Below are positions 7,281-13,937 of a stretch of 15,352 nucleotides of DNA, piece after piece. This stretch comes from Campylobacteraceae bacterium. GTDB lineage: Bacteria; Campylobacterota; Campylobacteria; Campylobacterales; Sulfurovaceae. The stretch spans positions 1 to 15,352 of the forward strand of contig JALWNF010000135.1 in assembly GCA_026995985.1 (NCBI GenBank), written 5' to 3'. A program made the translations under genes and the position numbers. Under the pieces are notes generated by a model that worked only from the letters and a program-made list of their open reading frames with translations, was not told the DNA's origin and searched no databases. Within the stretch, counting starts at the first letter, position 1; each line of letters begins with the position of its first letter.

Positions 7281-7668
7281 AATAGTGGTTTTATATATTT
7301 TTGGTGGTGTTGTTGGAGTTTTACTATTTTTAAATATTATAAGAGTATTTATCAATATATTTACACGACCAAAAGTAAAAAAAGAGGAGACTAATCCACT
7401 TCAAAAAGAGATTAGAGCAGAGGTTAATAAGATAGTTAAACCAAACTTGACTTCTTTAGAGGGAATGTATAAAAAGAGTAACTCTAATGACTCATCTTTT
7501 GCAAGTTTTGTTTTTTCTGTTGTAAAAGATAAGTTTTCTAAATATTTGGAGAAAGATGAAGCATTAGTAGAGTCTGAGATTTGTAAATGCTGTGAGGATT
7601 ATGAGGGGGCAGAGTGCAAAGAGAGTTTCTGTTTAGAGGGCTCTGGAATCTCTTGTCCTAATAGTTAA
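7273..7668 (+). CDS. Membrane-anchored protein with cysteine-rich C-terminus, unknown function
   Basis: I do not recognise this 131-residue protein. One membrane helix lies at about 5-29, followed by a charged linker (KVKKEE) and a helical region (43-100). The C-terminus carries six cysteines in 25 residues: Cys104, 106, 107, 115, 120 and 128, as C-x-C-C-x7-C-x4-C-x7-C, in an acidic setting. Basic residues after the helix (TRPKVKK) favour a cytoplasmic location for the Cys-rich tail by the positive-inside rule, so metal binding or a redox role is more likely than structural disulphides. The ATG overlaps the mrdA stop by 8 nt, so it is the last gene of the lptA-mrdA operon. The following 88 bp carry no clear terminator. 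Confidence 0.75.
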   Translation: MDKIVVLYIFGGVVGVLLFLNIIRVFINIFTRPKVKKEETNPLQKEIRAEVNKIVKPNLTSLEGMYKKSNSNDSSFASFVFSVVKDKFSKYLEKDEALVESEICKCCEDYEGAECKESFCLEGSGISCPNS

Positions 7669-7714
7669 ATAGATAAAGCTTAAATATTTCAGACCACTTT
7701 TATTCTAATTTAGC

Positions 7715-7748
7715 TAAAATCAGCCCCAAAATTATAAGACGATTGGAG
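7715..7748 (+). promoter_or_regulatory. Probable promoter and ribosome binding site of the ilvBH-lpxD operon
   Basis: A TAAAAT hexamer (7715-7720, preceded by TTAGC) is the best -10 candidate; no good -35 is present. TTGGAG (7743-7748) stands 8 nt before the ilvB ATG at 7757 and decides for that start over the ATG at 7763. There is no leader peptide with runs of Ile, Val or Leu codons and no attenuator hairpin in 7669-7756. Confidence 0.4.
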
Positions 7749-7756
7749 CTGAATTC

Positions 7757-9469
7757 ATGAAGATGAGCGGTGCACAGATGGTTTGTGAAGCACTAATTGC
7801 CGAGGGTGTAAAGACTGTTTTTGGTTACCCTGGTGGTGCTATTATGAACGTGTATGATGAAATATATAAGCAAGATGGCTTTGAGCATATTTTAAATAGG
7901 CATGAACAAGCTGCAGTTCATGCTGCTGATGGTTATGCTCGAGCTAGTGGTGAAGTTGGTGTAGCCATGGTCACCTCTGGTCCTGGTTTTACTAATGCTG
8001 TAACAGGTTTAGCAACTGCATATATGGATTCTATTCCACTAGTCGTCATCTCAGGACAGGTTCCTCTATCGCTTATTGGTACAGATGGTTTTCAAGAGAT
8101 TGATGCTATTGGTATATCTCGTCCTTGTACTAAACATAACTTTTTAGTAAGAGATGTCAATGCATTGCCACGTATTTTAAAAGAGGCATTTCATATTGCT
8201 CGTTCTGGAAGACCAGGACCTGTTCTTGTTGATATTCCTAAAGATATTACAGCTGAAAAGGGAGAGTTTCTCTATCCTAAGAGTGTCAATATTCCTAGTT
8301 ATAGTCCAACGGTTAAAGGAAACAAAAGACAGATAGAAAAGGCAATAGAAGCAATTGTTAATGCAAAGAAACCACTTATATATATTGGTGGTGGAGCTGT
8401 ACTCTCTAATGCAAGTGATTTGGTTCGTCAATTGGCAGAGACTACACAGATACCAGCTGTTGAGACACTAATGGCTCGTGGAGTAATGGGGGCGAAAAAT
8501 CCTCTTCTTTTGGGAATGGTTGGAATGCATGGTAGCTACGCTTCAAATATGGCAATGTCAGAGACAGACTTAATTATAGCTCTAGGTGCTAGATTTGATG
8601 ATAGGGTAACTGGTAAACTCTCTGAATTTGCAAAGTATGCAAAGGTTATTCATATAGATATTGACCCTGCTAATATTGGAAAACTAGTTCATGTTGACTA
8701 TCCAATTGTTGGAGATGTAAAAAATGTTCTTGAGAAGTTAATTGAGGGAATTAAAGATAGAGTAAATCCAGAAAGATATAGTGATTGGAGAGAGGTTCTA
8801 TTGCGTTATGATAATTTGCACCCTCAAGCCTATGAGGACTCTAATGAAGTAATTAAGCCTCAATGGGTTATTGAACGGCTAGGAGAGCTTGTAGGTGAAG
8901 ATGCTATTATTACCTCTGATGTTGGTCAACATCAGATGTGGACAGCACAGTACTATCCATTTGATAGACCAAGACAGTGGATTAACTCTGGTGGTTTAGG
9001 AACTATGGGTTTTGGTTTTCCTGCTGCATTGGGTGTAAAAAAAGCTCAACCTGATAAAATAGTAGTTAATATAACAGGTGATGGCTCAATACTTATGAAT
9101 ATTCAAGAGTTAGTAACAGCAGCTGAGTATAAAATACCTGTTATTAATATTATTTTAAATAACCACTTCTTAGGAATGGTTAGACAGTGGCAATCTTTTT
9201 TTTATGATGAGCGTTACTCGGAGACAGATTTAAGCTTTCAGCCAAACTTTAAGGCACTTACTGAGGCTTGTGGTGGTATTGGATATGATGTTACAACCAA
9301 AGAGGAGTTTGACGAAGCACTCAAAGATGCCATAGAGAAAAAGAAAGTAGCTATTATTAATGTTCAGGTTGCTCGTTTTGAAAATGTATACCCAATGGTA
9401 CCAGCAAATGGGGCACTATATAATATGATGTTAGCTCCTAAACAAATAGAAGCAAAGGAGACAAAGTAA
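7757..9469 (+). CDS. ilvB: Acetolactate synthase large (catalytic) subunit
   Basis: The thiamine-diphosphate enzyme condenses two pyruvates to acetolactate, or pyruvate with 2-oxobutyrate, the first common step of valine, leucine and isoleucine synthesis. It has 570 residues, close to E. coli IlvI (574). The N-terminal PYR domain has GYPGGAIMNVYDE (23-35) and the catalytic Glu50 in RHEQ. The central FAD-type domain has ALGARFDDRVTGK (275-287). The C-terminal domain carries the ThDP/Mg2+ motif GDGS (441-444) through NN (468-469). No transit or signal sequence is present. The stop overlaps the ilvH ATG by one base (TAATG), giving coupled synthesis of the two subunits. Symbols ilvB and ilvI are used interchangeably in this phylum. 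Confidence 0.96.
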   Translation: MKMSGAQMVCEALIAEGVKTVFGYPGGAIMNVYDEIYKQDGFEHILNRHEQAAVHAADGYARASGEVGVAMVTSGPGFTNAVTGLATAYMDSIPLVVISGQVPLSLIGTDGFQEIDAIGISRPCTKHNFLVRDVNALPRILKEAFHIARSGRPGPVLVDIPKDITAEKGEFLYPKSVNIPSYSPTVKGNKRQIEKAIEAIVNAKKPLIYIGGGAVLSNASDLVRQLAETTQIPAVETLMARGVMGAKNPLLLGMVGMHGSYASNMAMSETDLIIALGARFDDRVTGKLSEFAKYAKVIHIDIDPANIGKLVHVDYPIVGDVKNVLEKLIEGIKDRVNPERYSDWREVLLRYDNLHPQAYEDSNEVIKPQWVIERLGELVGEDAIITSDVGQHQMWTAQYYPFDRPRQWINSGGLGTMGFGFPAALGVKKAQPDKIVVNITGDGSILMNIQELVTAAEYKIPVINIILNNHFLGMVRQWQSFFYDERYSETDLSFQPNFKALTEACGGIGYDVTTKEEFDEALKDAIEKKKVAIINVQVARFENVYPMVPANGALYNMMLAPKQIEAKETK

Positions 9470-9939
9470 TGAGTACAGTAAGAAGAGTAATCTCTGTTTT
9501 AGTAGAGAATGAGAGTTCTGTGCTTTCAAGAATCTCTGGACTTTTTGCTGGGCGTGGATACAACATTGAGACATTAACTGTTGCACCAATTCCGAACTCA
9601 AACCGCTCTCATATAACCATAGCAACTAAGGGAGATGCAAAAACATTAGAGCAGATTACTAAGCAGTTGCATAAACTTATACCTGTCTATAAAGTTATAG
9701 AACATAGTGAAATGGTTGAAAAGGAGATGGTTCTTATTAAGTTTCCTATTGAGCAGAATTTAGCAGATATTCAAGTACTTTGTGGTGCTTATAATGGTGG
9801 TATTGTTAATGTTGGAGAAGATATGATAATTGGTATGGTTGCAGATGAGCCAAGCCGTGTTAAACACTTTATAGAGGCATCAAAAAGATACAGCCCAATT
9901 GAGGTTGTACGTGGTGGTGTTGTTGCTATTGAGAGATAA
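9469..9939 (+). CDS. ilvH: Acetolactate synthase small (regulatory) subunit
   Basis: This subunit activates the catalytic subunit and confers feedback inhibition by valine. It has 156 residues: an N-terminal ACT domain (about 5-79) and a C-terminal ACT-like domain (about 85-156) with the conserved Y/NGGIVNV stretch (108-115) and a VVRGGVVAIER end. In the valine-site segment ENESSVLSRISGLFAGRGYN the residue matching Gly14 of E. coli IlvH is Ser17, where most homologues have Gly, while the Asn matching E. coli Asn29 (Asn32) is kept. Altered valine sensitivity is possible. The ATG overlaps the ilvB stop, and the stop is two bases before lpxD. Confidence 0.95.
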   Translation: MSTVRRVISVLVENESSVLSRISGLFAGRGYNIETLTVAPIPNSNRSHITIATKGDAKTLEQITKQLHKLIPVYKVIEHSEMVEKEMVLIKFPIEQNLADIQVLCGAYNGGIVNVGEDMIIGMVADEPSRVKHFIEASKRYSPIEVVRGGVVAIER

Positions 9940-9941
9940 TT

Positions 9942-10889
9942 ATGAAGTTAACTCAACTATGCAAAGAGATTGGTCTTGAGTTTTTTGGAGAAGATGTAGA
10001 GGTGAGTGGGCTTCATACTCTTAGTGAAGCTAACTCATCTCATCTATCATTTTTTAACGATACAAAATATCTAAAAGATTTACCTAATACAAAAGCAGTT
10101 GCTGTTTTAATAGAGGAGGATTATGCAGAGCTATTACCAGAGGGAGTTATTGCTCTAATTACAGATGAGCCCTATTTGAAATTGGCTCTTGCATCAAAGT
10201 TATTTGCTTATAAGGTAGGTACAGACTCAGGAGATATTGATTATGGTAAAAATTGCGATATAGACCCTAAAGCCTCTTTTGGTAAGGGTGTAGTTTTAGG
10301 TGACAATGTAACTATTATGGCAGGAGCATACATAGGAGATAATGTAGAGATTGGCTCTGGCACACTTATCTACCCAAATGTGACAGTTTATCACCACTCT
10401 AAAATAGGTCAAAACTGTATTTTACATGCAGGAGCTGTTATTGGTGCAGATGGTTATGGTTTTGCCCATACTAAATCAGGAGAGCATGTCAAAATCTATC
10501 AAAATGGTAATGTTGTTTTAGAAGATGATGTAGAGATAGGGGCAAACTCTACAGTAGATAGAGCAGTTTTTGGAACTACTTACATAAGAAAAGGTACAAA
10601 AATTGATAATTTAGTACAAATAGGACACAACTGTGATATTGGAGAGCACTCTTTGATGGCAGGTCAAGCGGGTGTAGCAGGTTCAACTAAGACAGGAAGA
10701 AATCTTATTTTGGGTGGACAAGCAGCAATTGGAGGGCATTTAGAGCTCGGAGATTTTGTAACAATTGCAGCAAAGAGTGGTGTTACAAAGTCGCTTAAAG
10801 GTGGAAAGACATATGCAGGTTTCCCAGCTATAGAGCATAGAGATTGGTTACGTCAGCAGGTTAAATTAGCGTCTTTGTTGAAAAAATAG
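9942..10889 (+). CDS. lpxD: UDP-3-O-acylglucosamine N-acyltransferase
   Basis: LpxD transfers a 3-hydroxyacyl chain from acyl-ACP to the 2-amino group of UDP-3-O-acylglucosamine, the third step of lipid A synthesis. Of its 315 residues, the N-terminal domain (about 1-95) binds uridine, the middle (about 103-285) is a left-handed beta helix of hexapeptide repeats such as IGDNVEIGSG, and a helical tail follows (297-315). The catalytic His229 is in VQIGHNCDIG, and the lipid-binding strand GYGFAHTKSGEHVKI (171-185) matches the family. The start lies two bases after ilvH, with GAGAG in the ilvH end as ribosome binding site. Pairing of ilvBH with lpxD is metabolically unrelated and reflects operon packing. 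It ends the operon, facing znuB. Confidence 0.95.
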   Translation: MKLTQLCKEIGLEFFGEDVEVSGLHTLSEANSSHLSFFNDTKYLKDLPNTKAVAVLIEEDYAELLPEGVIALITDEPYLKLALASKLFAYKVGTDSGDIDYGKNCDIDPKASFGKGVVLGDNVTIMAGAYIGDNVEIGSGTLIYPNVTVYHHSKIGQNCILHAGAVIGADGYGFAHTKSGEHVKIYQNGNVVLEDDVEIGANSTVDRAVFGTTYIRKGTKIDNLVQIGHNCDIGEHSLMAGQAGVAGSTKTGRNLILGGQAAIGGHLELGDFVTIAAKSGVTKSLKGGKTYAGFPAIEHRDWLRQQVKLASLLKK

Positions 10890-10938
10890 ATATGTTATTT
10901 TATGAATTAATAAATAGTTACTGAATTTGAACAAAATA

Positions 10939-10986
10939 TAATTCATAATCCTCTTCCATAATCTATGATTTGGGAGAGAGAGGTTC
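10939..10986. repeat. Imperfect inverted repeats after lpxD
   Basis: TAATTCATA (10939-10947) is the perfect reverse complement of TATGAATTA (10901-10909), 29 nt apart. Right after it a purine/pyrimidine hairpin can form between CCTCTTCC (10950-10957) and GGGAGAGAGAGG (10972-10983) with AATC/GATT near the loop. The stems are imperfect; they might help to end lpxD transcripts or be remnants of an older insertion. Confidence 0.35.
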
Positions 10987-10997
10987 ACTATGTAGCC

Positions 10998-11113
10998 TTG
11001 TATCTGACATTCCCCACCCCTAAATTCATTTTAAATAATATTACAAATCCCTATATTTAGGGCTTTGTAAAATGTATATTTTCATAATTTGGGGTGGGGA
11101 ATGTCAGTTGTAT
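10998..11113. mobile_element. Putative MITE: 104-bp palindromic element with 6-bp target duplication
   Basis: The element spans 11004-11107. Its ends are CTGACATTCCCCACCCC (11004-11020) and the exact reverse complement GGGGTGGGGAATGTCAG (11091-11107). Pairing continues for 5 bp (AAATT) past a single bulged T. Immediately outside lies TTGTAT on the left (10998-11003) and TTGTAT on the right (11108-11113), a 6-bp direct repeat as expected of a target-site duplication. The interior holds no ORF, only an AT-rich bubble and a second hairpin (11041-11070), so it would be non-autonomous. The right duplication supplies the last base of the znuB stop codon. I cannot assign the TIR to a named IS family. 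Confidence 0.7.
11041..11070. terminator. Central hairpin of the palindromic element, likely bidirectional terminator
   Basis: TTACAAA/TTTGTAA (7 bp) and CCCTA/TAGGG (5 bp) pair around a single mismatch and a TATT loop. It lies midway between convergent lpxD and znuB, and is embedded in the larger palindrome, which would fold into one long hairpin in RNA from either strand. No long U-tract follows, so termination is inferred from position and structure. Confidence 0.5.
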
Positions 11114-11925
11114 TATTTAATTCTCTCCAAAATATTACTAACTCCTAAAAACAAAAACAACGTAACAGCTGAAACTAAAATAATAGAAGCACCAGAAGCA
11201 ATCTCATACTCATACGAAAACCAAAGCCCAACAAGGGTAAAAATAGATGAGAAGATACCAGAGAGTATCATCATAACATAGAGAGTATTAGAGAGCTTCT
11301 CTGCAATATAGACAGGAATAGTAAGCAGGGCAATTACCAAAATAAGCCCTACTACTTTAATAGCAACTACCACAGTCAAAGCAGAGAGTACCAAGATGAG
11401 TGTATAGAAAAAGGGTACGTTAATTCCTCTTAGATTGGCATATTCGCTATCGTAAGAGACAGCTAAAATATCTCTATACCAAAAGGTCATAATAAAAAGT
11501 ATAACCACCAACAACCCACCCATAAACCATAAATCGGAGCTAGATACTGCCAAAATAGAGCCAAAGAGGTAGCTCATAAAGTCTGCTTGATAACCAGGAG
11601 TAAGGTCAATTAGTACAACCCCCAAAGCCATACCAACAGCCCACATAAGACCTATAAAGGTATCCATTCTCTCACGCTCTTTTAGAGTAATAGAGGCAAT
11701 AATGAGTGCAGATAAAACAGCAAACAGAGATGCTCCAAGAAACATAGGCAACCCAAAAAAGACAGCAACCCCAATACCACCGTAAGCTGTATGGGCAATG
11801 CCCCCTGCTAAAAAGACCATGCGATTGACCACAATGAGTGAGCCAATAATCCCTGATGCGATAGAGACTAAAAGACCTGCCATAAGAGCATTTTGAACAA
11901 AGTCGTAGCTAAGGGCTTCAAGCAT
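11113..11925 (-). CDS. znuB: Zinc ABC transporter permease ZnuB
   Basis: This is the membrane channel of a metal ABC importer of the ABC-3 family, 270 residues with about eight hydrophobic segments. Typical family features are the early GGIAHTAYGGIGVA stretch (41-54), the region with LRERERMDTFIGLMWAVGMALG-like residues (79-102), and the late helix with VGLILVIALLTIPVYIAEKL (193-212), the usual metal-translocation and ATPase-coupling region. Zinc rather than manganese is inferred from the binding protein encoded by the same operon. The ATG overlaps znuC by 8 nt. The TAA stop overlaps the right flank of the palindromic element at 11004-11107, so the element inserted right at the gene's end; a reconstructed uninserted site leaves the stop unchanged. 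Confidence 0.92.
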   Translation of the reverse strand: MLEALSYDFVQNALMAGLLVSIASGIIGSLIVVNRMVFLAGGIAHTAYGGIGVAVFFGLPMFLGASLFAVLSALIIASITLKERERMDTFIGLMWAVGMALGVVLIDLTPGYQADFMSYLFGSILAVSSSDLWFMGGLLVVILFIMTFWYRDILAVSYDSEYANLRGINVPFFYTLILVLSALTVVVAIKVVGLILVIALLTIPVYIAEKLSNTLYVMMILSGIFSSIFTLVGLWFSYEYEIASGASIILVSAVTLFLFLGVSNILERIK

Positions 11926-12664
11926 CTGAGTCTCCTTGTGTAGTTTTTAGATTTTTAAAGAAGTCAACTTCGCAATATTGGTTGTTGCATTGGACAATAT
12001 CTTTTTGTGTTGTTAATCCATGAAAAGAGAGAGTCTTGTTAATATGCACAATCTTTGAGGCATACTGCATAATAAAAGAGAGGTCATGGCTAACCACAAT
12101 AATAGTTATGTAGCTATTTAACTCTTTAAGTAGCTCATAAATCTGCTTTTGACCCTCTACATCTATACTTGCTGTAGGCTCATCTAAAATCAATACTTTA
12201 GGGTGAGCACACAAAGCACGAGCAATCATAACTCGTTGGCGTTGCCCTCCAGATAGCGAACCAATCTTCTCATTTGCAAACTTCTCCATACCAACTTGAG
12301 CTAAAGCTCCCAAAGCACAACGCTTCTCCTCCTCTGCATAACCAAAAAGAGGGCGTTTTGTACCTATGTGACCCATAAGCACCACCTCTATAACCTTAAT
12401 AGGAAAGTTGGTATTTACATTTGTATTTTGAGGAACATAACCAATCTTTTGTAGGTTTTTGTGTGGTTTTTCTCCAAAAATTTTAATGCTTCCCTCTTTA
12501 GCCGAGTTAATACCCAATATAAGTTTAAGTAGAGTAGATTTACCCCCACCATTTGGTCCAATAATAGCTAAAAAATCTCCCTCTTCAACACAGAGGTTAA
12601 TATTATCTAAGACCTTCTGTTTCTGGTAAGAGAAGCTAAGATTTTTTATCTCTATAATGCACAT
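11918..12664 (-). CDS. znuC: Zinc ABC transporter ATP-binding protein ZnuC
   Basis: This is the cytoplasmic ATPase driving the importer. From the ATG at 12664 it has 248 residues: Walker A GPNGGGKST (36-44), Q-loop VPQN (77-80), signature LSGGQ (137-141), Walker B VLILDEP (157-163) and H-loop His193. The C-terminal part has CNNQYCEVDFF (226-236), two cysteines after the core that may be regulatory. An in-frame ATG at 12685 would add 7 residues and overlap znuA by 20 nt. I prefer 12664 because AAAGAG lies just upstream, the ATG follows the znuA stop by one base, and the protein then begins directly with the family's beta strand (IIEIKNLSFSY). Confidence 0.92.
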   Translation of the reverse strand: MCIIEIKNLSFSYQKQKVLDNINLCVEEGDFLAIIGPNGGGKSTLLKLILGINSAKEGSIKIFGEKPHKNLQKIGYVPQNTNVNTNFPIKVIEVVLMGHIGTKRPLFGYAEEEKRCALGALAQVGMEKFANEKIGSLSGGQRQRVMIARALCAHPKVLILDEPTASIDVEGQKQIYELLKELNSYITIIVVSHDLSFIMQYASKIVHINKTLSFHGLTTQKDIVQCNNQYCEVDFFKNLKTTQGDSDA

Positions 12665-12665
12665 C

Positions 12666-13490
12666 TTAAGGCTCTTTATGGGCAATGGCTTTGGCTAAGT
12701 TTTGCAGATTTTCAGCCCAATTTTCAGCTAGAGTTGAGGCTTTTATGACGCTAATGTTTAGCTGTTTTGAGATAATCTTTGAGGCTTTATCTGAAAACTC
12801 TGGTTGTGTAAATATGGCTTGAACCTTCTCTTTTTTTGCTTTTTCAATAATCTTTACCAAAGCTTTCATCTTAGGAGATTTACCCTCTACTTCAACAGCT
12901 AACTGTTCTAACCCATAACGTTTAGCAAAGTATCCCCAAGCAGGGTGAAAGACCATAAAAGTTGTACCTTTTGGGGTATCTTTTAAAATATTTTTTATAT
13001 TTTGGTCAAGCTCATCTATCTCTTTTAGAAATTTCTCTAGGTTCTCTTTGTAGTAGTTTTTATTGGCTTTGTCTACTTTGACCAAAGCTTTATAGATATT
13101 TTGGGCAATTATTTTAACATTGATAGGGTCAACCCACACATGAGGGTCTAGCTCTTCTTGTTTATGATGGTGCATAGTTGTTTTATTTATATCTTTAGAG
13201 GTATCAACCACAAGCATATCTCTGTTTTGGTTTATAAATTTACTAAGCCATACCTTTTCAAACTCAACACCAATAGCGAGGTAGAGCTTTGCTTTACTTA
13301 GTCTTTTCATTTGAGATGGTTTTGGTGTATAGGTGTGAGGAGAAGCTCCATTCTCTACCATAACAGTAACATCAACCTTATCTCCACCAATTTTATTGAC
13401 AAAAACCTTTTGGGGTACTATACTGACTACCACGTTGACTTTAGCAAAGGTGATACCTGTAAAAAGAAGTATTAAGAGTATTTTTTTCAA
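12666..13490 (-). CDS. znuA: Zinc ABC transporter periplasmic binding protein ZnuA
   Basis: A cluster A-I solute-binding protein of 274 residues that captures zinc in the periplasm. The signal peptide is MKKILLILLFTGITFA (1-16). Metal ligands expected by family alignment are His52 (ASPHTY), His117 (DPHVWVDP) and His182 (FHPAWGY). Where TroA-like proteins have the fourth, acidic ligand (a DPL-type motif near 252), this one reads ASTLAENW, i.e. Ser252. Three His without an acidic partner argues for Zn2+ over Mn2+. A short His cluster, MHHHK (106-110), replaces the long His-rich loop of many ZnuA proteins. Translation starts at TTG (13490), preceded by AGAGGAT. It is the first gene of the znuACB operon and divergent from an HTH gene. 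Spelling of the substrate as zinc is inference. Confidence 0.9.
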   Translation of the reverse strand: MKKILLILLFTGITFAKVNVVVSIVPQKVFVNKIGGDKVDVTVMVENGASPHTYTPKPSQMKRLSKAKLYLAIGVEFEKVWLSKFINQNRDMLVVDTSKDINKTTMHHHKQEELDPHVWVDPINVKIIAQNIYKALVKVDKANKNYYKENLEKFLKEIDELDQNIKNILKDTPKGTTFMVFHPAWGYFAKRYGLEQLAVEVEGKSPKMKALVKIIEKAKKEKVQAIFTQPEFSDKASKIISKQLNISVIKASTLAENWAENLQNLAKAIAHKEP

Positions 13491-13502
13491 GTTTTATCCT
13501 CT

Positions 13503-13537
13503 ATTATGTGTTAAAATGAAATAATAACATAATTATA
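13503..13537. promoter_or_regulatory. Divergent znuA / HTH promoters with a shared inverted repeat
   Basis: In the 66-bp gap the inverted repeat ATTATGT (13503-13509) and ACATAAT (13527-13533) has 7-bp arms 17 nt apart. A plus-strand extended -10, TGTTAAAAT (13509-13517), sits inside it. A minus-strand TATAAT (13537-13532) overlaps its right arm, with an alternative CATAAT at 13508-13503. A protein bound here could repress both directions. The A/T-rich form and location upstream of znuA suggest a Zur/Fur-type or local operator, but no consensus match is claimed. Confidence 0.4.
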
Positions 13538-13556
13538 TATTAGGAGAGTAATTAAG

Positions 13557-13847
13557 ATGAAAAAACTAACATTAAGAGAGTATGCAAGATTGCATAAACT
13601 AAGTTACTTTAATGTTATGAAGATGGTCAACAATGGCGATGTGAAAAGTGTAACTGAGCAGATAGATGGAAAAGAGGTTAAGTATGTACTTGTAGAGGAG
13701 GAGCAAGAGAAGAGGGTGAGTGAAAATATCATAGAGACATCATCTCAAAAGTTAACTCTTAAAGAGGAGAATGAGCTTTTAAAAAAGGAGATAGAGCGTC
13801 TAAAAGCTGAGTTGGAGAGGTGTAATAGACGGACTGTTTTGGCGTAG
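13557..13847 (+). CDS. Small helix-turn-helix protein with C-terminal coiled coil
   Basis: I do not recognise the family with certainty. The 96-residue protein begins with an excisionase/MerR-like winged helix-turn-helix: helix LTLREYARLHKL (4-15), a second helix SYFNVMKMVNNGD (16-28), then a beta hairpin EQIDGKEVKYVLV (34-46). A coiled coil at about 64-90 has Leu/Ile heptads (Leu74, Leu75, Ile79, Leu82, Leu86) and would make a dimer. GGAGAG lies 8 nt before the ATG, and an extended -10 is present in the divergent region shared with znuA. A role as regulator of the zinc operon or of itself is possible by location only. The TAG at 13845-13847 is followed by 90 bp before the next gene. Confidence 0.75.
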   Translation: MKKLTLREYARLHKLSYFNVMKMVNNGDVKSVTEQIDGKEVKYVLVEEEQEKRVSENIIETSSQKLTLKEENELLKKEIERLKAELERCNRRTVLA

Positions 13848-13879
13848 GGGGGTGTTATATTTGTAGTCATAAAACTCAA

Positions 13880-13901
13880 TTTAAGTTTATCTACTTAAAA
13901 T
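13880..13901 (+). promoter_or_regulatory. Possible promoter/operator of the 470-residue protein gene
   Basis: A 7-bp inverted repeat, TTTAAGT (13880-13886) and ACTTAAA (13893-13899), overlaps a TAAAAT -10 candidate (13896-13901) that lies 37 nt before the ATG at 13938. The ribosome binding site is weak (AGAGAA). In AT-rich DNA such matches arise easily, so this is a suggestion. Confidence 0.3.
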
Positions 13902-13937
13902 GCTATTGTTAAATAATGTTAATAGAGAATAGATAAA

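Noticed and set aside
7669..7756. Possible ilv leader-peptide attenuator
   Set aside because: No short ORF with Ile/Val/Leu codon runs and no terminator/antiterminator pair is visible.
8177..8431. Minus-strand 84-codon ORF
   Set aside because: It lies wholly inside ilvB, whose frame encodes conserved acetolactate synthase sequence; composition is Cys/Ser/Asn/Tyr noise and there is no ribosome binding site.
9431..9625. Minus-strand 64-codon ORF
   Set aside because: Antisense to the ilvB end and ilvH start, which are well conserved in their own frames.
11072..11281. Plus-strand 69-codon ORF
   Set aside because: It begins in the palindromic element and runs antisense through znuB; no family likeness.
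12665..12685. Upstream ATG for znuC
   Set aside because: It needs a 20-nt overlap with znuA and lacks a ribosome binding site; the ATG at 12664 follows the znuA stop and fits the family's N-terminus.
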